Below, piece after piece: positions 13,822 through 19,832 of a DNA stretch of 19,832 nucleotides. The notes under the pieces are model-generated. The model ran no database searches. It had not been told where the DNA came from and saw only the letters and a program-made list of their open reading frames with translations. The stretch comes from DATGZX01 sp035296965. Its GTDB lineage: Bacteria > Planctomycetota > Planctomycetia > Gemmatales > Gemmataceae. Within the stretch, counting starts at the first letter, position 1. The number at the start of each line of letters is the position of its first letter. The stretch spans positions 1 to 19,832 of the forward strand of contig DATGZX010000060.1 of NCBI GenBank assembly GCA_035296965.1, given 5' to 3'. Position numbers and translations under genes: made by a program.

Positions 13822-15966
13822 ATGCCAGCCGCCGTTGCTGAACGATCGCTGCCCGAACGAGCGCTGGAAGTCCTGCGCCGCGCCGGGAATCCGTTCCGTA
13901 ACTACTTCGCGCGCAATCCCGACGATGAAGTGTGCGCGCGCTATCATGTCCCGGAATTGTTCGCGACCGAGCGCGACCAGCTCCTGGGCGTCGTCGATTT
14001 GTATCGCTACGACCCGACCACGCATTCGGAAGTCGTGCCGATCCTCGGCAACAAGGGGGCGGGCAAGACTCATCTGCTCCATTCGATCAAGCATGGCAAC
14101 GAGGGGGCGTTGCAGCTCCTAGTTACGCCGGGTGTGTATCAGAAGGACAGCAACTTTCTCGAATACCTCCTCTTCCAGGTGATCGATACTCTCCTGGGAG
14201 GCGGCAAGCAAAAGGGGACCAGGCCGCTGGAATTCGTCGGCGAAGAGCTGACGCGCCGGCTCCTCCACCGAGCAACGAGTGGACTGACAGCGGAGCAGCG
14301 GCTCGATCTGTTCCCCGCGCCAGGGCTGGGCCGCTGGACCAGGCGTCTTGGACTCGGCAGCACCCAGGCTCAAGAACGGACCCAGTGGCTGATCGACACC
14401 CTGGCCAAGCCGAGCGAAACTGGCATCGTGGGCACCACCCGGCGTGCCTGCGAAGAGGTGAGCCTCGAGCCGGACCGTGCCTGCACGTTCCTCTGCAATC
14501 ACGTCGAACGCAGCGAACCCCACAATACTGCCGGCCTCATGCGCCGCAACATCCACCAGGGCTTTGCCCGTGCGGTGCTCCTTGGCGACGAATCCGATTT
14601 GGCGAATTTCGTCACGTTCGGTTTCGCCGAGCTGGATTTCCGCGTCCAACCCACGCGCCAGGACCTGGTCCTGTCGCTCTTCAAGGTCTTGATGGAAGTC
14701 TTCCTCAACCTGAAAATCCCCGTGGTCGTCGCGTTCGATCAATTGGAGGACCTGTTGCTGGCGCGGCGGACGGATGACGGCCACCGCGTTGCCGAGGCGT
14801 TCTTCGCCGGCATCGTGCAGGCGATGCACCAGATCGACGGGCTCTGCTTCCTCATCTTCGCGGAACGCGGCCTGTGGAATCGCTTCGTGCCGTCCCTGGA
14901 TGGATACATTCAGGATCGGTTGAACAACCCGGTTCACGTTCCCAGGCACGGCACCATCAAGGCCTTGCGCCTGGAGGCGCCCGCGCCGGAGCTGGTGCGC
15001 CGCATCGTGGAGGCGCGCTTGCGTCCCGCTCTGGAAGAGTTGGCCGACTTTGCGGACCTACCTTCCATTCATCCGTTCACCGAGGAGCAAATCGAGCGCG
15101 TCGCGCGCACGGAGCCGACGCTGCGCGACATGCTTCAACAATTCCGCCATCTATTTGACCATCTGGTCTACGGTGGAGCCCCCGTGACCGCCCTGGATCG
15201 CGATAGCGCCAAGGTGCAGACGACCGTTGTGCCCGAAGGGGAACTCCCGCCGTCGGTCAAGTCGGCGATCATCGTGGAAACGCCGGCGGCGGCGCCCCGG
15301 AAAGAAACCGCCCGAGACAGGTCCCGCGGCAGCGCGAATGCCACGCAGCTCGGCGAATTGTGGGACCAGGAAATGAAGGCGGCGCGGGCCAACCTGGAAC
15401 CGGAAGGCGCGCTGACAGGTGCGACAAGGGAATTGCAAGCCGGCCTGGGCGCCTTTCTGCAGGTTTGCCACGAACATGGCGTCAAGGTCGGCCCCTGGCG
15501 CGTCCAGCACGTCGTGCCTGAATGGATTTTCGGCGATCATCCCACCTATGGGGCAATCAGCATCGGCCACTGGGTTTGCAAGGACGGCCAGCCCTGGAAA
15601 GTGGGTGTTGGATTGTTCCTGGGCCGCGGCCCCGCCAAGCCCAAGGACCTGGGGACAAAGCTGGCCGCCTTCGACGCCGAGCCCCAAGTCATCGATCATC
15701 TGATCCTGCTACGACCAGAAGACGACCTGGCTCTCTCAGGCAAAAGCAAGACCCTCTGGCAGGACGCCGAGCGCCGCGGCCGTCATGCTCGTCTCGAAGC
15801 CGTCAGTCTGGATGCGTTCGCGGTGCTGTACGGCTTCCCGCGTTGGCTGGGGGCCGTGACCGAGGCCCTGCCGAACGGACAGCCACTGCCGAACCTGGCC
15901 GACTTGCTGCAGGAGCGTTGCGAGAAACTGCTGGAACAAGTGTGCATGCCCATTCAGGGTGGCTAG
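13822..15966 (+). CDS. P-loop ATPase of the AAA/ORC-like type with an unknown C-terminal domain
   Basis: Predicted ATPase of unknown role. In the 714-residue product, PILGNKGAGKTHLLHSIK contains Walker A GNKGAGKT (76-83), and VVVAFDQLEDLLLA contains Walker B with D306 and the acidic pair E309-D310. FAERGLW (346-352) follows at the place of a sensor-1 region. A helical lid ends near 455, including a TEPTLRDMLQQFRHLF segment of the ORC/KAP kind. A low-complexity linker (about 470-508) leads to a C-terminal domain (about 520-714). Its predicted order is a helix, strands around RVQHVVPEW, AISIGHWVC and WKVGVGLFLG, a helix at KPKDLGTKLAAF and a strand at DHLILLRPEDD. No membrane segment is visible, so it should be cytoplasmic. 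It is the second gene of the operon with the winged-helix protein. No phage, helicase, nuclease or methylase gene is adjacent. The ATPase call is firm, the system it serves is not. Confidence 0.88.
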   Translation: MPAAVAERSLPERALEVLRRAGNPFRNYFARNPDDEVCARYHVPELFATERDQLLGVVDLYRYDPTTHSEVVPILGNKGAGKTHLLHSIKHGNEGALQLLVTPGVYQKDSNFLEYLLFQVIDTLLGGGKQKGTRPLEFVGEELTRRLLHRATSGLTAEQRLDLFPAPGLGRWTRRLGLGSTQAQERTQWLIDTLAKPSETGIVGTTRRACEEVSLEPDRACTFLCNHVERSEPHNTAGLMRRNIHQGFARAVLLGDESDLANFVTFGFAELDFRVQPTRQDLVLSLFKVLMEVFLNLKIPVVVAFDQLEDLLLARRTDDGHRVAEAFFAGIVQAMHQIDGLCFLIFAERGLWNRFVPSLDGYIQDRLNNPVHVPRHGTIKALRLEAPAPELVRRIVEARLRPALEELADFADLPSIHPFTEEQIERVARTEPTLRDMLQQFRHLFDHLVYGGAPVTALDRDSAKVQTTVVPEGELPPSVKSAIIVETPAAAPRKETARDRSRGSANATQLGELWDQEMKAARANLEPEGALTGATRELQAGLGAFLQVCHEHGVKVGPWRVQHVVPEWIFGDHPTYGAISIGHWVCKDGQPWKVGVGLFLGRGPAKPKDLGTKLAAFDAEPQVIDHLILLRPEDDLALSGKSKTLWQDAERRGRHARLEAVSLDAFAVLYGFPRWLGAVTEALPNGQPLPNLADLLQERCEKLLEQVCMPIQGG

Positions 15967-15983
15967 CGGCCATGGCCGGCGAA

Positions 15984-16107
15984 CTATATGACAGTGCGCA
16001 ATTCGGCAGCATTTGTGGGGCACGTTTTCAACGTGCCGGCCGGTGTCTGGGCACGTTACAAACGTGCCCCACAAACCGCAGCAGCCGATTCACGCGCGGC
16101 CATATAG
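15984..16107. repeat. 124-bp imperfect inverted repeat C containing two nested hairpins
   Basis: The core is a perfect 15-bp inverted repeat: TTTGTGGGGCACGTT at 16012-16026 against AACGTGCCCCACAAA at 16061-16075. Inside it are two small hairpins, GGCACGTT-TTC-AACGTGCC (16019-16037) and GGCACGTT-ACA-AACGTGCC (16050-16068), so either two small hairpins or one long stem can form. Outside, pairing continues imperfectly to a perfect end, CTATATG at 15984-15990 and CATATAG at 16101-16107, with about 20 of 27 outer positions matching. It starts 17 nt after the ATPase stop and ends 3 nt before the VOC gene's stop. It has no coding capacity. The shape recalls a miniature inverted-repeat element, but no target duplication was seen. 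Confidence 0.75.
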
Positions 16108-16110
16108 CCA

Positions 16111-16524
16111 TCAATAGATGGCCCAGATGCCTGGCGTGGCCAGTTCGACGAGATGGCCGTCCGGGTCTCGGAAATAAATGCTGATCCCGCCGCGGGTCCA
16201 CTGCATCTTGCTCTCGATCGAAATGCCTTTTTCGCCGAGCCGCTGCTCCCAGAAGGCAAGGTCAGCGGTCGAAATGGAGAAGGCAAAGTGGGTCTGTCCG
16301 GAGCCATCGTGGGGAGGGATGATACCAGTCGGCGTGGCGATCGGCGCGCGCGAGGCACCTTCGCGGAACAGCAGAAGCACTTGCTTTCCAGCCACGCTGA
16401 GTGCAGTGAAGCGATCGTCCGCCGCCAGGACTTCAAGCTCGAATAGGTCTCGATAGAATTCTCGAGAGCGTTCCAGCTCCTTGACGTAAAGCGCCGTTTC
16501 CAGCACGCCATTGACCCTCGGCAT
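16111..16524 (-). CDS. VOC-superfamily (glyoxalase/bleomycin-resistance fold) protein
   Basis: Small metal-dependent enzyme or binding protein of the vicinal oxygen chelate fold; the reaction cannot be told. The 137-residue product has the paired beta-alpha-beta-beta-beta modules: GVLETALYVKELERSREFY (6-24) in the first half and QTHFAFSISTADLAFWEQRL (77-96) with IYFRDPDGHLVELATP (116-131) in the second. Likely metal ligands are H79, E127 and possibly E9, where many relatives have histidine. Start is the ATG at 16522-16524 with GGGAG 7 nt upstream; the frame stays open to 16617 without support. It converges on the ATPase gene with the large inverted repeat between them, and is divergent from the kinase operon. 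Confidence 0.9.
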   Translation of the reverse strand: MPRVNGVLETALYVKELERSREFYRDLFELEVLAADDRFTALSVAGKQVLLLFREGASRAPIATPTGIIPPHDGSGQTHFAFSISTADLAFWEQRLGEKGISIESKMQWTRGGISIYFRDPDGHLVELATPGIWAIY

Positions 16525-16707
16525 CGCCAAACTCCCGGGTAGTAGGTATCGCGTCCTGCCGAGTTCGACCGGCAGGAGCCAGATCAGGCACTGAAAGACG
16601 GAACGCTCATCCCCCAATCAAGATCGGTCATACGTGCGGGCGGCACTCGCATCCCCCTCATTCCTATGCTATCATCCTCGTTAGCTCTTGATCGCGAACC
16701 TAACGAA

Positions 16708-16712
16708 CGGAG
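16708..16712 (+). promoter_or_regulatory. Ribosome binding site of the PAS histidine kinase gene
   Basis: CGGAG at 16708-16712 is 8 nt before the ATG at 16721. It favours that start over an in-frame TTG at 16688, which would add 11 residues. Confidence 0.6.
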
Positions 16713-16720
16713 CACTATTC

Positions 16721-18445
16721 ATGCTGGTTTCGCCGCGGCGCGCGTGGGCCTGCATCGGGGCCGGCACCGTGTTGGCCGCCGGGCTCTTCACGGGGTATCT
16801 CGGTCTGCGCGCGCTGCAACTGGAGCCGGAACCCACTGTCTTCAAAGCACTCTTAGGCGTCAGCTTCCTGGCGAGCTGTGCCGCAGGCCTGGCGATCTGG
16901 ATTGCACGCCGGGACGACCGCCGCGCCATGGAACAGCTAGGCGGTTACGTTGCCGCACTTCGCCAGGACGCCTCGCTGGACGCATTGCGCGCGTTACCCG
17001 CGGAATACGGCCCCCTCTACGATGAGCTTGACACGCTGGGCAAATGCTACCGGCAAGCGCTGGCAAATCTGACGGCCCAAACTGAAGCATTGGAAACCTT
17101 GCGTTTGGGGCAGCAGCAGGCGGAAGTGGCCCTGCAATCAGTGCTCGGGCGGGCCGATGCGGAGCAAGGCCGGAGCCTCTTTCGCGTGCGCCGCACCGAC
17201 AACAACGGCCGTAACATGGTGGCCCGCTTGACGCCCACCCTGCACTGGATGGTCTCGACACCTGCCTTGCAAAAATTCCTTGGCTATAAGTTCGGTGAAC
17301 TCAATGGACGGGCCTTCCTCGAGATGGTCCATCCGGATGATGTGGCCGAGTTGCAGCGCGTGTTCCTGGAAGCCCTGGAGGCAGGCGAAGGTCACAACAT
17401 TACCTTCCGCATCCTGCGCCGCGACGGGGTCCAGCAGCATCTGCAGATGGACGTGCTCACGCGCTACACGCAGAAGAGCACGCCGTTGCATCTGCGCTGC
17501 CACTTTCTGGACATCACGCATCGAGTCCAGACCGATGAGCAGCTCCGCGAGCTGGCCGAGGCGCTCAAGGCCAAAGCGGAGGAACTCCAGCAGGCTAACA
17601 CGCAACTACTGCGCATCAACCGGGAACTGGATGACTTCAGCTATGTTGTCTCACATGACCTCAAAGAGCCGCTGCGGACGCTCGAGGCTTTCAGCACTTT
17701 TCTCGAGCAGGACTATAGCGACCAGCTCGGCGGCGAGGGCCGAGAATTCATCAGTCACCTCATCCAGGCGAGCCATCGCCTGGGTGCCCTGATCGACGAT
17801 TTGTTGACCCTGAGCCGTGCCGGCCGGGTGATCAATAGCGCGAAAACGTTCCGCTTCGAAGACATCGTCGCCACTGTCCGCCGAGACCTGGCCGACCTGA
17901 TCCAGCGCCGCAATGCCATCGTGCGCGTGGAAGGAACTCTCCCGGTGGTCGCCGGCGATCCCCAGCGCGCGCTCCAGCTCCTCATCAACCTGGTGAGCAA
18001 TGGGTTGAAGTACAACCTCAGTCCGTGTCCGGAGCTGGTCGTCGGCCATGCCCCCGCCATTTCGGTTTCTTCCTCCCAAACCAAGGTCGAGGGAGGAAAG
18101 CAGCCCAGGGGCTCGTACTTCACGCTGTACATTCGCGATAACGGCATCGGCATCGCCCCCCAGTACCACGAGCAAATCTTCCGCATCTTCCGCCGGCTGC
18201 ACCGGCGCGAAGAGTATGAGGGAACGGGCGCCGGCCTGGCCATTTGCAAAAAAATCATCGAGGCTCATGGAGGCCGCATTTGGGTCGATTCCGAACTCGG
18301 TGCCGGCGCAATCTTTTATTTCACCATGCCCTCGCCCTTGCAGGCGCTGCAAGATCCCGTCGAAGAAGGACGAAAAGCAGAGGTACAGCGTCCGCCCGCT
18401 CAGAGGCTGTTCTCGAACGAACCACAGGAGTCTCTTCTTTCGTGA
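16721..18445 (+). CDS. Membrane-anchored PAS-domain sensor histidine kinase
   Basis: Predicted sensor kinase, first gene of a three-gene phosphorelay operon. The 574-residue protein has two N-terminal membrane helices (about 8-30 and 42-62) with only a short loop between, so it may not sense an external ligand. A helical region (about 65-150) follows, then a PAS domain (about 170-270) with FLEMVHPDDVAEL (199-211) and a PAC-like end CHFLDITHRV. The kinase core has H312 in FSYVVSHDLKEPLRTLEAF, typical of phytochrome-like kinases. The ATPase domain has N box NLVSNGLKYN (423-432), G1 box DNGIGI (473-478), FRIFRRLHRR and G2 box GTGAGLAIC (501-509). An extra segment of about 25 residues between N and G1 boxes is low in complexity. 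The stop overlaps the next start by 4 bp (GTGA). The PAS ligand is unknown. Confidence 0.95.
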   Translation: MLVSPRRAWACIGAGTVLAAGLFTGYLGLRALQLEPEPTVFKALLGVSFLASCAAGLAIWIARRDDRRAMEQLGGYVAALRQDASLDALRALPAEYGPLYDELDTLGKCYRQALANLTAQTEALETLRLGQQQAEVALQSVLGRADAEQGRSLFRVRRTDNNGRNMVARLTPTLHWMVSTPALQKFLGYKFGELNGRAFLEMVHPDDVAELQRVFLEALEAGEGHNITFRILRRDGVQQHLQMDVLTRYTQKSTPLHLRCHFLDITHRVQTDEQLRELAEALKAKAEELQQANTQLLRINRELDDFSYVVSHDLKEPLRTLEAFSTFLEQDYSDQLGGEGREFISHLIQASHRLGALIDDLLTLSRAGRVINSAKTFRFEDIVATVRRDLADLIQRRNAIVRVEGTLPVVAGDPQRALQLLINLVSNGLKYNLSPCPELVVGHAPAISVSSSQTKVEGGKQPRGSYFTLYIRDNGIGIAPQYHEQIFRIFRRLHRREEYEGTGAGLAICKKIIEAHGGRIWVDSELGAGAIFYFTMPSPLQALQDPVEEGRKAEVQRPPAQRLFSNEPQESLLS

Positions 18446-19224
18446 CAGCCCCAGAGGTAGAGAAACGCCGTTCTCGGCTGTTTGTGGTGGACGATGCACC
18501 GGAAATCACGTTCATTGTCGAGCGCTGGGGCCATCGGCTTGGGCACGACGTGGCGAGCCGCCCGAGTGTCGCGGCGGCATGGGATTACCTGTCCCATTCC
18601 CAGCCTGATTTACTGATCGTGGATATTAATCTACTTGGCGAGAGCGGGTTGGAACTCTGTCGCCGCGTACGGATTACGCCACGCCTGGGCGGTCTGCCGA
18701 TGGCAGTCTTCTGTCATTGGGACAGGCCGGAGGACATCGCTGCCGGCCTCGAGGCGGGATGCAAGTACGTGCTTTCCAAGAGCCTCCTGAGTAGGCCTGA
18801 TGAATGGCAGCGTCGCATCGAAGAACTCCTTTTGCCTGGAGATAGACAACCCTATGTCGGTTCTCTAAGCTGGACTGGGAAGGAGCAGACCGAACCTGTG
18901 GTGACATGGGTAGACTCGCTCAACCAAGTGCTCCGCTTCCAGGCGCCGCGCCAGCTGGGACTGGAAGTCGTGTTGGTTGTCGTTCGTCAAGCCATGAGCA
19001 GCATCGCTCCCGGCATTCGTGATCGGTGTCTTCTGCCGGATGGTTTGGGATTGGATGGCGAGGTAATCATGCGCGCCGGCACTCCGGACCTGGTCATGGC
19101 GTTTGCGGTCTCCCTGGCGCACCGGTTTTGGTCGATCTTGGGTTCGATCGAAGGAGCGGCACTCGAGCGGGCTCTGGCCCTGGCCGTGCCGCCTCTAGCG
19201 GAGTTTCGCGTAGCGCAGCCATGA
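18442..19224 (+). CDS. Response regulator with atypical receiver and unrecognised C-terminal domain
   Basis: Predicted phosphate acceptor for the upstream kinase. The 260-residue product has a receiver domain (about 10-130): LFVVDDAPE with acidic pair D17-D18, phospho-acceptor D61 in LLIVDINLLGESG, and lysine K113 in VLSKSLL. The switch position, normally Thr or Ser, is C91 in AVFCHW, so signalling may be altered. The remaining 120 residues have no helix-turn-helix, GGDEF, HD or other output motif I recognise. They are alpha-beta in appearance (LGLEVVLVVVRQAMSSIAPG, then LVMAFAVSLAHRFWSILGS). Start is the GTG at 18442, which overlaps the kinase stop; AGGAG lies 11 nt upstream. The reading frame is open well upstream inside the kinase gene, but that is a shadow. 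The stop overlaps the next ATG by 4 bp. Confidence 0.85.
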   Translation: MTAPEVEKRRSRLFVVDDAPEITFIVERWGHRLGHDVASRPSVAAAWDYLSHSQPDLLIVDINLLGESGLELCRRVRITPRLGGLPMAVFCHWDRPEDIAAGLEAGCKYVLSKSLLSRPDEWQRRIEELLLPGDRQPYVGSLSWTGKEQTEPVVTWVDSLNQVLRFQAPRQLGLEVVLVVVRQAMSSIAPGIRDRCLLPDGLGLDGEVIMRAGTPDLVMAFAVSLAHRFWSILGSIEGAALERALALAVPPLAEFRVAQP

Positions 19225-19673
19225 AACCGATCCACCCCATCCTCCTGGTGGAAGACAACCCCGCCGATATCAAGATCACGGAGCGGGCTCTGCGGGCCAG
19301 CGCCATGCCCGTGCAGTTGATCGTCGTCCGCGATGGCCAGGAGGCCGTGGAGTATCTCCTGCGGCAGGGCGAGCATGCAAACAACGCGACCTGGAAGCAC
19401 CCGGACATCATTCTGCTCGATTTGAATCTGCCGCGGCTCTCCGGCCAGGAAGTGCTGGAGCGCATCCGCGCAACGCCCGCACTGCGGTCTGTCCCCGTCA
19501 TCGTCCTCACCACGTCGCGACGGCATGAGGACATCCAGGCCGTGTATGCAGCCGGCGCCAATACCTACATCGAGAAGCCGTCCGATTTCCAACGCTTCGT
19601 GGAAGTGCTGCAGGTCATCCAGAGCTACTGGCTCGACGCGGCCGTGCTGCCTTCGACCGTCAAATCGTGCTGA
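19221..19673 (+). CDS. Stand-alone receiver protein, Rcp1-like
   Basis: Single-domain response regulator without an output domain, of the kind paired with phytochrome-like kinases (Rcp1 type). The 150-residue protein has ILLVEDNPADIKITERAL (7-24) with acidic E11-D12, phospho-acceptor D67 in IILLDLNLPRLSGQEVL, the switch residues T97-T98 in VIVLTTSRR, and K119-P120 in TYIEKPSDF. All canonical residues are present, unlike in the preceding regulator. It begins at the ATG overlapping the previous stop (ATGA), so translation is probably coupled through all three genes. It may act as a phosphate shuttle or sink, or signal by direct contact with a partner protein. Confidence 0.95.
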   Translation: MKPIHPILLVEDNPADIKITERALRASAMPVQLIVVRDGQEAVEYLLRQGEHANNATWKHPDIILLDLNLPRLSGQEVLERIRATPALRSVPVIVLTTSRRHEDIQAVYAAGANTYIEKPSDFQRFVEVLQVIQSYWLDAAVLPSTVKSC

Positions 19674-19746
19674 GGACTGGATAGAGACAGTCCTGCGAGG
19701 TTCCCCTACAACACCCATCGACATCAAGAGAGCGGAGCCATCTCGC

Positions 19747-19832
19747 ATGACTCAGCAGGCAGACGCGCGTTACCAGCAGGCACTCGATTATTGGTTCAGC
19801 AGCATCAATTACGAGCAACGGATCCCGGAACC
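19747..19832 (+). CDS. folC: Start of folylpolyglutamate/dihydrofolate synthase, cut by window end
   Basis: Only the first 28 codons are inside the window. RYQQALDYWFSSINYEQRIP matches the usual N terminus of FolC, in which an ALDYL..-like helix is followed by NYE before the ATP-binding loop. FolC adds glutamate to dihydropteroate and folates in the cytoplasm. GGAG at 19734-19737 is 9 nt before the ATG. The gene follows the receiver gene by 73 bp on the same strand and may have its own promoter. The assignment rests on a short segment; the Walker A-like loop lies outside the window. Confidence 0.65.
   Translation, partial: MTQQADARYQQALDYWFSSINYEQRIPE

Overview
The window reads as one piece of a high-GC chromosome from an environmental bacterium, most likely a planctomycete (Gemmataceae/Pirellulales type). 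This assignment is inference. It rests on the mix of families (a GT4/GT2 glycosyltransferase pair, an extra FtsH, an exported truncated globin, large sensor kinases next to orphan receivers), on loosely packed genes with frequent strand switches, and on hairpin-rich spacers. No rRNA, tRNA, transposase, integrase or CRISPR array was seen.

Layout. 1-338: spacer with no gene assigned, packed with inverted repeats built on CATGCTTTCG. 339-1520 (-): GT4 glycosyltransferase. 1839-3824 (+): FtsH-type membrane AAA+ zinc protease, followed by a tandem hairpin pair. 3932-4780 (+): GT2 glycosyltransferase. 4810-6114 (-): FGGY sugar kinase. 6332-8023 and 8013-9659 (+): a membrane-anchored, probably periplasmic-binding-like protein, overlapped by a histidine kinase. 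9668-10120 (-): small three-helix membrane protein. 10253-10837 (+): LOG-family protein. 10920-11330 and 11299-11517 (-): two overlapping small unknown genes with AT-richer codon use. 11518-11820: spacer with no gene recognised. 11821-12822 (-): exported protein with a truncated-hemoglobin domain. 13073-13807 and 13822-15966 (+): winged-helix-like protein plus P-loop ATPase. 15984-16107: long imperfect inverted repeat. 16111-16524 (-): VOC-family protein. 16721-18445, 18442-19224 and 19221-19673 (+): PAS histidine kinase and two response regulators, joined by 4-bp stop/start overlaps. 19747-end (+): first 28 codons of a FolC-like synthetase.

How the genes may work together. Two signalling modules stand out. 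In the first, the extracytoplasmic protein at 6332-8023 probably feeds its translationally coupled kinase at 8013-9659, which has no receiver gene in this window. The second is a complete kinase-receiver-receiver operon; its middle receiver lacks the usual Thr/Ser switch residue and carries an unrecognised C-terminal domain. The best candidate for an undescribed system is the two-gene unit at 13073-15966. It couples a small protein that appears to have winged-helix domains at both ends to an ATPase with a clear Walker A and a Walker B of the FDQLED type. The ATPase C-terminal domain has a predicted alpha-beta-beta-beta-alpha-beta order. The arrangement suggests a DNA-associated ATPase machine, but its function cannot be read from sequence.

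A second theme is the intergenic DNA. Four hairpins in two spacers share an 8-3-8 design in which each arm ends in TT/AA at a 3-nt loop while the rest of the stem differs. They occur in pairs just after stop codons.
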